From the NCBI GenBank assembly GCA_029379385.1, contig CM055613.1, forward strand, positions 18,370,001 to 18,434,000: a stretch of DNA of 64,000 bases, written 5' to 3'. Each line of letters begins with the position of its first letter. The stretch's first letter is position 1. The position numbers were made by a program, and so were the translations under genes. The notes beneath the pieces were generated by a model. That model did no database searches. It was given only the letters and a program-made list of their open reading frames with translations, and was not told where the DNA came from. Below are positions 45,763 through 57,509 of the stretch, in pieces. This DNA comes from Quillaja saponaria (taxonomy: Eukaryota > Streptophyta > Magnoliopsida > Fabales > Quillajaceae).

Positions 45763-46689
45763 CAAGGTCAGTTAGTTTAAAATTTTTAAGATATGGTATT
45801 TTTTTTCTTAACATTTTTCATTATTAATTTTTTCTTGTTAACAAACTTTCTAATTCATAAAATTCATCAATAATTTACACAATTTGATTATATTTGTCAA
45901 TGGAAATACAACAACACCTTACGACAACAAGGGTTGTCAATTAGGGAACTCAAACATTCAATCTGACATAAGAAACTCTTTTTGAATATTATCTTGACTG
46001 CTAGACCAATCTGTTGATGATTTGGAATTTTCTATTTCGACTTAGCCTCAAAGGGAGTAGTATTATGTTAATTTTTAATAAATTATAGTCTGTATACTCA
46101 CCATCAAAATAAAATAAAATAAAATAAATTAAAGGGCCTGAAGCAGATGCATTGTTCTTTTAGAATTTAACAATAAAGAAGAAAGCAAGAGATCTTGATA
46201 ATGGAAATTATTCATCTTTTGAATTTGGTTCTATAATTAATTCTCCTCCTAATTCTGAAAGGTCCTATTGTCATGTGGGATTTGAGCCCTACAAAGATAC
46301 CATAGAAGCTATACCTTTAGCAAGGAAAAGGATAAACAAAACCATGAAGAAGATTGACAACGTTAACCGGTTGAGAATCTTCAATTAGATTGTTAGCTAT
46401 TGTTACTATTACTTTTTTGATTAATCACAAACTCGTGCACATTATAAAATAAAATAAAGAGAAACATAAAGAACAAGATGAAAATGTATCTGATCACTTA
46501 TTTTAAAATTATTGGTTTTCGTGACACACTCGTTTTGTCTGAATCTTGTTATGATATATTCATCAACAATAGATGTATATTAAAAAATTATAGTAAATAA
46601 AAAATAATACTTCATGTTAGTAACATTAAACAAATAGATAAATTCATTCAAAATATTAATTCATAGTATAAACATATAATTTTTAAAAA
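43926..46689. other. AT-rich intergenic region, no gene recognised
   Basis: Upstream side of the TNL relic; no TIR or P-loop sequence is found. Contents: GAA-repeat tract at 44014-44032, (TA)n at 45137-45169, another TA tract at 45729-45762, two CACGTG (G-box) hexamers at 45013-45018 and 45187-45192, and otherwise AT-rich DNA. The short open frame at 44819-45001 ends in a lysine/arginine run and has no recognisable domain. Confidence 0.45.
45137..45169. repeat. (TA)n microsatellite
   Basis: About sixteen TA dinucleotides in a row. A similar tract lies at 45729-45762. Confidence 0.9.
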
Positions 46690-47700
46690 AATTTTAAAGA
46701 TGGAAGAAAAATTAACACATAAATAATTTAATCTTAAAAATTGTACTCTTAATATTTATTTTGATTCATAGCAATTTTTTTTTTAAATTGTAACTTTGAA
46801 AAATTCAATCCTAAATGTTATTGGTATATAGTTATTGAAAAATTATAAATTTATTAATATTAAAAAGAATTAGCATAGAAAAATATCAGTTGTTATAAAT
46901 CAGTTAATTACAATCCTACAATATTCAAATGAAGAAAAATTAGAAAATAAGTAATAGAAAAATAAAATAAAATAGTCTATTTGAAACAAAAATAACAACT
47001 AAAAAGTATTTATGTCATAGTAAAAACTCATAAGGGTATTTAAGAAAATAATTTTTTTTCTATTAAACAATTTTTATATTCATAAAAAAAATAGATAAAT
47101 TTAACTATATTCTTTTAATTCTTAAGATGGAAAAAGAATTAAAATTTAAAACAATAATATTATAATTATAAAAACTATACTTTTTATAAAAAAATAATAA
47201 TAATTCATAAATTTGAGAGAAACTAAAAAACTTTATAATTATAAGAAACTTATTAAACCAAAAAAATAGAAAAATTCATTCTTAACTACTATTGACATAT
47301 AATTATTGAAAAAATATTTAAAAAAATTATGAATTAAAAGTTAAAACAATAATATTATAATCATAAAAACTATACTCCTAATATTTCCTTTAATTCATAC
47401 ATTTGATAAAAACTTAAAAAATTATGATATTAAGAACTTATTAAACAAAAAAATTAAGAAAGTCAATCTTGATTACTATTGACATATAATTATAGATTTG
47501 TTAAGAATAAAAATAATTAGTAAAAAAGAAATTAATAGTCTTGAAACAATTACAATCCTATTCATATTGAAATCAAGAAGAATTAGGAAAAAAAAGAAAA
47601 AGAAAATTTATTATGACAAAATAACAACTAAAGGTAACTATGTAATTAAAAAACTCATAAGGGTATTTTAAAAAATCAAAATATTTTGCCGTTAAGCCAC
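46690..47700. repeat. Diverged AT-rich tandem repeats (about three partial copies)
   Basis: The same ordered blocks recur: AACAATAATATTATAAT with AAAAACTATACT (47149, 47346), ACTATTGACATATAATTAT (47299, 47477), AAAATAACAACTAAA (46988, 47619) and ACTCATAAGGGTATTT (47027, 47653). Copies are unequal in length, so it is a degenerate array or nested duplication of a non-coding element. No transposase or ORF is associated. Confidence 0.65.
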
Positions 47701-47899
47701 TTTTATATATAATATAAACATAAATAATTGAATGTTAAGTTGATTGATTTAAAAATACATGTTAAAAAGAAAATTCTTATATTAAATATATTTTTATGGT
47801 TGTGCTTGACAATTGTAAGTAGTATAATACTTCATTAAGGTACTCGACCTTCATACTAGTTGATTAGTACATAAGTCATGAAACAATCATATTTAGTTA

Positions 47900-48528
47900 T
47901 ATGAAGCTGACTTGAGGTAACTCGACCTTTAGATTTAGGGTCCATGCCTAAATGACAATTCACTTGACTAAGGCATCCCTACAAGCCTTCTTATTGTAAT
48001 TATCACTAACAACATTCATTGTAGGCTGTATAGCATACCCATCATACTCTAATTTAGGTTTTACATTTGTGGCAGGAATAAGGCCAGTTTCACGAGGATC
48101 CCAGTTAGGTAAAAGGTTTTTATGGAAGTTTTTACATTTGTACCTTAAATGATTCCCTAAATTAGTAGTTTCATTATTCATTGTGTGACTAGTATATGTG
48201 GTACCATAAAAGTTACAAATTAACATACGGTTTATCTTAGCGGTACCCTCAACATGACTATAATATTGTCACACCCAAGAAGTATTGATTTGATTTCTTA
48301 CCTTCCATTCCATAGTTTCCTTTGCTAGTTTTCCTTCTACAGAAGAGTCTTGTTTCTTTCTCTTCCTTTTCTTTAATCTAGAACCAACATTAGCAGTAGC
48401 ACCAACAATTGAAGGTTAACTATTTTGTATCCTTTCCTGTCTGCCTTTGGACTCTTATTGCTTACTTCAACAACTCTCATATCCTCAAAATCAGACAACT
48501 CAACAACAATAGTATCATTACTAGCCAT
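47900..48528 (-). pseudogene. hAT transposase N-terminal relic (BED zinc finger)
   Basis: Likely start MASNDTIVVELSDFEDMRVV at 48528, then broken frames with WNGR, and VEGTAK-like text. An 88-codon open piece (48226-47960) follows: MLICNFYGTTYTSHTMNNET, TNLGNHLRYKCKNF, KLEYDGYAIQ and YNKKACRDALVK. This is the BED-type zinc finger and following linker of plant hAT (RICESLEEPER-like) transposases, in which the second Cys of the finger (CNxCG) is Tyr. The catalytic and dimerisation parts are not present downstream. Confidence 0.65.
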
Positions 48529-49499
48529 CTATGATACAAATAATTGAAATTTACTTACTACAATCACAATTGAGGATAATTATGTGAAACAAAATTTATA
48601 AAAAAAGAAAAAAAGAATTGAGGATAATTATATTTAAGAATAAAAAAAAGATTTGATGATAACGAATTAATGACTTTTAAGAATAGTTGGATGATAATTA
48701 AATAAAATGGAATTTCAATAAAACAAAATTGAAATACACAAACAAAATTTATATCATAACAGATTTCATAAAGCAACACACCAATTACAACAAATTGACA
48801 TAGTTTACATGAAAAAAAAAAAAAAACTAAATACATTCTTCAAGTTCAACTTTAACTCCTAGTCTTCAATCTTCATTCTCCAATTCATTTGCTTGAATTA
48901 TGCAACAAATACTTAAGAAATTGATAACACTGATTCCTTTAGTGATTTTTTAATTAGAGATAAAATGTGTTTTGGTGTTAAGATTACAATTGTGATGATA
49001 GTATTTACATTCACATATGATAAGCTTCTTATTTTCTATCTCTCCAATTTATAAAAATAAATTTAACACCCAATGTGGTCATGAGAATCTTCTTCTATTT
49101 GAACAGCCCTCCCCATTTGTACTTCTTCCACTTTGAGGCCCACTTTTATCCATCTACACATATCAGAAATTATAATTTTATTACTAGTTGTCCATGAATA
49201 TTTGTCAAGTTATCATTTTCCTAAAGTTATAAACCTGTATGCTTAATAAAAAAGTAAATATTAATCAAGTAAACACTAGATAGTAGAGTATTCTTAATAA
49301 TTATCATATATTCTTAATAATAAAAACTAAACATGTATTCTTAATAATTATCAAGTTATCATTTTCCTAAACTATAGTTCCATAGACTAAGTTAGTGACA
49401 CTAGACAATAAAAACAAAGACTATCCAATAATCCTAAACTGAATTTCAAAGACTAACATATTAATTAAGCAAACAATATCAAAGTTGGACCAATCTACA
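48529..49499. other. AT-rich spacer upstream of the hAT relic
   Basis: Includes poly-A/T runs near 48809-48826 and short local duplications (TTCTTAATAATTATCA at 49291 and 49338; GTTATCATTTTCCTAAA at about 49210 and 49354). Probably the 5' non-coding part of the hAT element plus older intergenic DNA. No gene is recognised. Confidence 0.4.
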
Positions 49500-51507
49500 T
49501 GTTATAACCCAGTACCGTAACGATAAGTTTTAGGAAATAAAAAGGACTTAACACTTTTGGTTATAAAAACAAAAAAAAAAACAAATCAATAAATAAACAA
49601 AGTATTATATCCATTTTCCTTTTATATTTTCATATTTTTCTATTTGCTTACTTCTTTTCCTTATTTTTCTTTCTTTTCTCTATTTTTCCTTACAATTTTC
49701 TTTTTTCCTCCTCTGCTTCTCGACACTTCCACTTGCCTCCTTCAAGAACTAAAGTTCAGTTCTTGAACACATGCTATAGCCTTGCCTTGCCTTTCTTGCC
49801 AGCTCTTCTTCCAAAGCCAAGGGTTTGTAACAACCTCTAGCTGTCGTGAACCTTAGTAGAGCTCAGCCACTTCTGTAGCTAGCGGTCATTCCAGCAACCA
49901 TCTATCCAGCTGCTTGGTGGCTTTTATTCTTGGTACTTACAAGCTTCCATTCCAACCTAATTCCTTTTGTTTTCCTTGAAATTGAGATACTTTCCTTTTG
50001 TTTGGTTTAGGGTTTGGATTTAAAGATTAGAAGTAGGATATAAGCATGGGAGTGAGAAAAAGGGTGGTTATAGTGTTGGGTTGTTGTGGAGATTTAACTC
50101 TTTATTGTTCATAAAAGAATAATCCAACTTCAATTTGGTCTTTAGATTATGATTACTGAGGGGTTTCTTAAGTAGTGCTATATTTCTCTTAGTGTATATA
50201 CAATAAGGTATATATACATGAATTGGAATAAAAAGTGCCCTTAAGGTGTTTGACAAAATGCCTAAAAGAAGTTAGTTGTAAAATATTGAATGAAACTTTG
50301 TTTTGTCCAATCTTTGTGATTAGGGGACTTATAATCTATTAACTTTACAAACTAAATGATACTTGAAAAATGTAATTTCAGCTTCGGAATGTGAAGTTTA
50401 GCTTAGCAAGCCTTTTTTATATTTTAAGAGAAGGTTTGAACAACAACCATACAATTGTGAGTGAAAGATACTATCTTTTAGTTACTAGTGGTGTTTTGTA
50501 ATGTTTGTATATATGTATATGATTGTGAGTTAAGATATTTAATGCTTTGAGTTGAATTATGTAATAAGAATTTTACATCTTTGCAACTTTGCTATTTAGT
50601 GTGTTGTGTGAAGATATGTATGCTTGTATTTGGTTGGTAGGGCCAAAGAATTTCATTTTTATTGTGCCTTTGAGTCCAGGTGCACCTAGGATAAATTTGA
50701 TTTGGATATTTGATTATTTGGATAAAAATATTTGAGTAACCTAGCCTCGGAAGATTATTGTGGAAGTTTATGCATTATTGGTGTGTAGGAGCAAAAAGGC
50801 CCCAAGGAGGATAGATATATAGTGTGCGGGTGCTGAGTTACTATGATTACAAGCCCTTGGTTACTTTGCTTGAATTGTTTGATATATTATTACTTATGAG
50901 CTATGTTAGTTTTACAGTACGGATATAGAATGTAATTGCATTGTAAGATATGTCAATATGAATTTAATTAGAGAATGTTTTATAATTATATGATGGTTGA
51001 GGCTAGTACACTTTGGGTACGTCTTTCACTCACTGAATCTTTATGACCCACGTCTCTTTTATTTATGTTTTTTTAACACTAGGTTCTTCTTAGATCCTCT
51101 AGTGGGATCTTGACTTGTTGGTAGCTATTGCGGCAAGGTATTCTTAAGAAGATGCATACTTGAAGCTCAGGGATTTAAACACTACAGTCACTTTAGGGCT
51201 TATTGTTATGAAATTTTGATTTGTGGAACATTGTATTTTGTTGTCTTTCTTTCATGTCATAAATTAGGATGTTGTTTTGTTTGTATTATTCAGGAATGTT
51301 CCACTTTATGGGTAACCTTTGCCGATTCTTTTAAAAAACTATCCTTTTCAGTAAATATATAAATATGTTTCCACTTTTACAAAAGGCTACTTAAACTTTT
51401 ATTTTTAGTTAGTGTTTGTGTACGTTCTTTTTTTATTTGAAGTCAGGGTTACAGAGCTTTAGGTATCCATTACTCTGGTCTATCATACCTTCGTGTGGGG
51501 TGTGACA
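49500..51507 (+). repeat. Gypsy LTR Q (5' LTR, 2.0 kb)
   Basis: Starts TGTTATAAC and ends GGGTGTGACA, with a primer site right after it, so both ends are firm. It shares long collinear blocks with LTR fragment T. Contains the inverted pair around 50733 and 50829 and a decayed form of the conserved hairpin (CACTGAATCTTTATGACCC near 51030). Confidence 0.9.
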
Positions 51508-51814
51508 AGTTGGTATTAGCAACCCTAGAATCTTTGCTCAGCATCAACAACCTCAATAAGGTCAACCACAACCTCCTCAAGTTCCTTTTGCTCAACCTCA
51601 ACAAGAGGCAAATCCTCGTAAAGGCAAATCCTCTAGTTCCAACTTAGCAAGATCGAGGAGTATTTATGTCATTACATGATTTCAGGAAGATACAGCCACC
51701 AAGGTTCTCTAGTGTGGATTCTACACAAGATCCTTATACTTTCTTAGAAGAGTCTAATTGATTTTGCGTGGCATTGGGTATGACCCTGTTCTGGCAATGC
51801 AGTTAGTCAGCTAC
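51508..51814 (+). pseudogene. Gypsy leader and gag start of the Q element
   Basis: Primer site TTGGTATTAGC (51510-51520) is followed by a glutamine/proline-rich segment (FAQHQQPQ-like, 51535-51605). Then comes the gag block RGVFMSLHDFRKIQPPRFSS, DPYTFLEES, stop, FCVALGYDPVLAMQLVSYY, equivalent to 18378-18530 in element E. It stops abruptly at 51814, where LTR P begins. The rest of the element is not in the window on this side. Confidence 0.8.
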
Positions 51815-52376
51815 TATTATAATATAGTACCATAACATTAAGTTTTAGTGTTATTGTAGCAACTTTAAGTTTTAAAAATAAACAAGTACATAAACAAGAC
51901 AAATAAATACTATTAAAATATATATACATATAAAAATATATATACACATCCACTTTAATCTTATTTGACTTTGACTTTACTTTTATTTATTTATTTTACT
52001 TTTTCTTTTTTCTCCTTATCCCTTATTTTCTCTTTTCTTCCTTGCTTGCCCGTGCTTTTCTTTCTCTATTTGTCTCCCCTGTTTTGCTTCGTGAAACTTC
52101 CAGCCCAACCCTTATAGGCGAACTCCTTAGCTCCTTCCTTGCAGCTAGCTTCTTTCTCTCCTCTGACTAGTTTGAAAGTCTAGGAGGGTGAATTGAAGTT
52201 TGAAAGTGATGAGAAGTGGTGAGAAGTGTTTTGGCTTGCTATGGAAATTTCAAGGTTTATGTTTTAATGTCCTTAAATAAATTATACAATTTCAATTAAA
52301 TGTTTAGATTATGGGTAATGTTGAAGGTTATGGATTAATTATAGTTTTCTTGGTGTACATAGACAAGGCATATATA
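51815..52376 (+). repeat. Gypsy LTR P, 5' portion (inserted into gag of Q)
   Basis: Starts TATTATAATATAGTACC, a decayed version of TGTTATAACCCAGTACC at the start of LTR Q, and stays collinear with it through TAAGTTTTAG and the pyrimidine-rich zone. It breaks at 52376 where minus-strand element M begins. Confidence 0.7.
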
Positions 52377-54428
52377 TATCACACCCTCATTCAAAGACAT
52401 GATTGGCCATAGGAATGGATAACCAAACATCCGTAACCCTGATTTCAAATCAAAGAAACATATATGACCTTTGACCAAACTACATATTTAAAAGGAAAAT
52501 TTAGAAACCACAACTATATACAAATGCTCGTTTACTAAAATGTATAACAATGTAACTGAAAATTTTAGCAGAGGTTCATCGTAAAGTAGAACATGCCCAA
52601 AATACAAACATAGAATTCAAGGTTACACACAACTAGGCAACAACAACTATATCCACAAGGAGCTCCACTCCGTTTTGTCCCATAAACAATAACAAGTAAA
52701 CAAAATCTGACACCCAATGCCCTAATATGATTGCAAACTTCATCCCTATGCCTCAAGTAGGTGATCTCGATTATATACCTTGTCGCAACACAATCAGTAA
52801 ATCAAGTGTCCATTGGTGATGTCTAAGGAGATCCTGATACTAAAAAAAATATAAACAAGCGAGGGATGAGTCATAAAGACTTAGTGAGTGAAAAACATAC
52901 CCAAAGGATACTATATCAAACAACACCAAGAATAATTTCATATTAACATGAATTTCAAAAAAATTCAACTTCATACTTACTTCAATATAGACAATGTAAA
53001 ACCAAACAAATACAATTCAAGTAATCCAATATACATACAAATCAATCAAAGCATCCAAAAGGACCAATCAGAGTAACTCATCACTTGCATACCAAACACA
53101 TATCCTCCTCGAGGCATTTTTGCACCTGCACACCAAGAAGAAACATAACTCCTCACATATCCTCCCCACAGATGATTTAATTGAATATTTTTAATTAAAT
53201 ATCAAATAGCCAAATTAACTTATCTTAGGTGCACCAACATTTTATTTCATATGAAAATTAGTTTTATTGGCCCTTATCAAACATAAACAAAGTTACACAT
53301 TAAACATAAGACAATTAATATAAGAATGTCAACAATATAGCAAATCATTAGTTAATTTAATCATAGTACTAAACATTCATCTTTGAAAACTATATGAACA
53401 TATTTAAAAAATACTCCAAAACAATTAATCACAATACACTAGCAACCAAAGAGTAACATTTTCCACTCACAAAGTTTATGGATTCGACGTGTCGTTCCTT
53501 CTTGGATTTAAGGGTGGATTTATATATTTCATGGTTAATCATCTAATTCCTCAACCTATATATATATATATATGTATAAAAGTTTCATGCATTACTTTGA
53601 AATTAATCCTCACTTGGCATTTTAACAAACACCATAAAGGCATAATAAGTTTCATTGCATGTGTATATGTGTATATATAAGTACCTATTCCAATAAAATC
53701 AACACAATTCCATCAGCCCTCATATTACTCATTTTCCAAACATCAACCTTGAATTTAATTTAGCTAATCAAAGTAACATAAAAGCATGATTTATACTTTT
53801 ATCCAACATCAATAAAACCTAATTCAAACTTTTATCTTTTCATTAACCATTTTATTTCTACTTTTACTCTTTATTCCTAATCCATGTTATTCATAATTCC
53901 CTCAATCTCTAATCCTAAATCATCAACTACCAAAAAAAATAAAAGAACTAAGGCTATAGACTAAAGAATTATAAACAAAATTGAAAGGGCGGCTACACAA
54001 GTTACGGCTTCCAAAAGGAAAACCTTTGCTGTCAACCATTGCAGCTTGCAAACCCTCCTAAACTATCACCAAATTGCATGAACTAAGCTTACCAAAATAC
54101 CCACAAGAGGACTAAAACATGACACGGTTGCTACAAGGTTAGAACAGGGCACGAGAAGGTGGTTTGCAGCGGCTGGTAAGGTCAACTGCTGCAGTTGCCA
54201 TGGCCTTAATTTTGCTCCCACACCATTATGGCAAGCATACAAGGGAGGTTGAGCAAAACAACAAGGCTTCAAGCTAGAAGTCTTGGCTGCTGCAACTCAA
54301 AACAGAGAAGTTAACTCTCAGCTGCTACTATCCAATTCAAGCCAAGTAAGAACATAACAAAGGTTAAGGAATAAGGAAGGAATTTGAGCACAAGAAAGTG
54401 CTTCAATGGGCAGTTGCAAGTGAATAAC
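52377..54428 (-). repeat. 3' LTR of element M, U5-side part
   Basis: Reverse-oriented LTR beginning (plus strand) TATCACACCCTCATTC, the reverse complement of ...GAGGGTGTGATA. It is paired with 62289-62988, the same part of the 5' LTR. Interrupted at 54428 by solo LTR L and continued at 57073-57494. Total about 2.47 kb without the insert. Confidence 0.88.
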
Positions 54429-57067
54429 TGTTATAACCTAATAGTTTAACGTACATTGTAAAAAGCTATACGTAAATTGTCGTGGTTAAGTAAATAATAA
54501 TTTTACATAAAGTAAAATAAAAATAAAAAGAGTACTTGTATATATATATATACGTACATATATATATATATCTATATCTATATGTAAATTAATTTTTACC
54601 ACTTTATTAGTTAACTTGGAAAAATCAATTTGGTTAAATTTTTATTTATGTGTGTGCAACAAATGTGTAAATTAACTAGGAAGTAATTATATATATACAT
54701 ATATATATGTATATATATATCTAAGGTTAAATAAACAACATAAATCCTAACTTTTTGACCTTGACTTGATTTTTATATCATTCTTTCCTTTTCTCCTTTT
54801 GTTTTATCCTTGTATCACTATGCTTGTTCTTTCATCTTTCCCACCAAGTTGCTTCCTGAATATTATTCTTTCCTCTGTTTTTCCAGCCACCACAAAACCT
54901 TTTAAAGTCATGAAAAGCCAGCCCTCATCTCTTGAAGCTTATTCAATCTTGTCGTGGGTCAACTTTGCCTTCACTTAACATTTTTTTTCTTTCATTCAAT
55001 TGCTGCCGAGACAGCTCCTAGTGGCTGAAGCTTCCCTCTGTTTTTGCTATGTAACTTTTTGTATTAATTGAGGTAAATTTCCTTTCCTCTTCCTTGTTTT
55101 GGTGTTAGTACTTTACAAGGATAGGAGTATCTAAAATTCACTTTTTTTCACCAAGCTGCAGAGAAACAGATGCCCTGTTTTGGGACAATAGCTTGGTGCT
55201 GCATGAATCTTATGTTGCTATTTTTTTTTTCTTATTATTTCACCTAGCCTAACACCTTATTCCTTCCTCCTAAAGTCCAAGGTAATCACCTAAAGGTGTT
55301 GCACCCGAAAGGAAAGGCTGCTGCCCTGTTGTGGTAGCTCAGTTGTGTAGGTTACTTAGAAAAAGGGTAGCTTGTTTTGGGACTGGATTAGTTTGTACTA
55401 GGCATGTCATTCTTGGGGCAACCATAAGTAAGGTAGCAAGAGTGAGAATAGACCCTAGGATAGCTTGATTGTGGAATTTTGTTGTTAGCCGAGTAAGGTT
55501 TTAGAGGTTTTAGTTAGTTTACTTTGTATATAGGAATGGGGTTTTTGATAAGTAATAAGTTAGGTTAGGTAAATTATTTAGAATTTTCCTATGTTAAGTT
55601 TAATGCTTGTTAAGTTAATAAAAGCTTGAGCATGAGGTACTAAGATAGTTTAAATTATAAACTAAAGTCTTTTAACACTAAATATATAGAAGGTATTTGT
55701 ATAAAATTATGGAAATAGAAAGATTAGAGGCATGATTTAAGAATTGAAATTTGAAACATGTTGATATTAAAAGGTTTAGTTTAAACTTTTGGTATAAGCT
55801 AAATAATTAATTAATTTGAATTCAATGTTTGGAAAATAAATTCTATGAAAAAAATCGATAGTTAGTTAATTTAAATATATAAATGAAGCATGGATAAAAT
55901 GAAATGATTACTCTACATAATATATGAATTTATGATTTTCAGCTTCGGATCGTGTGGAGGATATATGACACCTTCACAATCTAGATGGGAGGACGAACGA
56001 AATCAGTGAATTATGTATTTTCTTGGTTGCTAGATTAAAATATGTAATTATTTATGTGTGTTTCAAGTAGATGTGTGCGTATGTGAATTGATTATGTTTG
56101 ATAAGGCCAATAAAAATGAATTTTTTTTTTAAAGATTTTTATTTTTGAAATAAAATTTGGGTGTACCTAGGATGTCTTAATTTGATTATCAGATATGTGA
56201 TTATGAATACTCGAATAACTCAGCCCTAGTGGGATGGTTATGTATAGAGAATATATATTTGGTGTGTAGACGTAAAAACTGCCCAGTGGGAGAATAATTT
56301 GGTATGCAGGTGTTGAGTTACTCCAATTAGCTCTTTTTGGTTGAATTGTTTAATTTGAATACTTTGAATAAATTGTTTGATTTATTATCTTATCCTTTGT
56401 ATAAATGATATTGCTTTAATTTTTCGCTATTTGAATATATGTACATGAAATACTGAATTGTAATCTAAGCATTAATTGTATAAAATTGTTTAACTAATAT
56501 GTGCTATGTATACCTTGATTGATGCTAGTACCCTTAGGGTATGTTCTTCGCTCACTGAGTCTTTGTGACTCAACTTATTTCCTTTGTTGTTTTTTTACAT
56601 CAGGAGATCAGCCATTGTTACTTAGGGATTCATGACTTACAGACAGTCTTGCGGCAAGGTATACCCCAGAATCACACACTTAAAGACAAAGGATGAAGTT
56701 ACAGTCACAATAGGCTTTAAGTTTCTTATGTATAGTTGTGTATCATAGTTTAGCTGTGGTTATTAATGTGGTATTTGGAGTTGAGCTCCTTTGCATATAT
56801 TAGTACTATTGATCACTGGTTGTTTGTAACTAGATCATATATGTATGTACTATTGGGCATGTTCCACTTTACATGAAACCTCTGCCAAAATTTTCAGTTA
56901 AAAATGTTATATGTTTACTATATAAGTTCAAGTTTTTAATCTAAGGCATCAAAGCTTTTGTTTCAACTTTAAGAGTTCAAAAGTCAATTATGTATATCAA
57001 GTTAGGGTTACGGGAGTTTGATTATCCATTTTTCTAGCCAGTCATGTATTTGTATGAGAGTGTGACA
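54429..57067 (+). repeat. Solo gypsy LTR L, 2.6 kb, with target duplication
   Basis: Starts TGTTATAACC and ends GAGTGTGACA. Flanks are ATAAC (54424-54428) and ATAAC (57068-57072), a perfect 5-bp duplication. There is no primer site or internal sequence after it, so it is a solo LTR. It lies in the opposite orientation inside the 3' LTR of element M and carries the conserved hairpin at 56556-56572. Confidence 0.93.
56556..56572. promoter_or_regulatory. Conserved LTR hairpin (TGAGTC stem)
   Basis: TGAGTC-TTTGT-GACTCA, a 6-bp stem and 5-base loop, preceded by CGCTCAC. The loop differs from the copies at 15746 and 38552 while the stem is kept. Confidence 0.6.
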
Positions 57068-57072
57068 ATAAC

Positions 57073-57494
57073 TTCACAGCCAAAACAGGGGAGTATATGG
57101 AAGGCTCGGATAGCAAAAGAAAGTGAAGAAAAAAGGTGGTGCAAGGAATAAAGGAAAAAAATTAAAGGAAAAAAGAAAGAAAAAACAAAGAAATTTAAAG
57201 TCAAAGTCAAGGGATCTATAATTGTGGTATATAATTATTCTTGACAAAGATGCTATACACATATTTTTAATTGTTTACTAACATACTTTGTTTCTAATTT
57301 GTTTCACTTATCAATACAAATGTACATAAGATAAGGTTAAGATCCAAGTCAACCAAGTTTAAATTAATTGTGTATATATTTTATGTATATATATAGGTAC
57401 AATGTTTATTTATTTTATATACATGCATTTATATTTATGATCAAGAATACACCAAATTGTTCTAATTTTTATGTTTCAATATCAGGTTATGACA
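57073..57494 (-). repeat. 3' LTR of element M, U3-side part
   Basis: Reverse-oriented remainder of the M LTR, ending GGTTATGACA (57485-57494), the reverse complement of the LTR start TGTCATAACC. The polypurine tract CTCTCCCTCCTAGAA (reverse complement TTCTAGGAGGGAGAG) follows at 57495-57509. Confidence 0.87.
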
Positions 57495-57509
57495 CTCTCC
57501 CTCCTAGAA

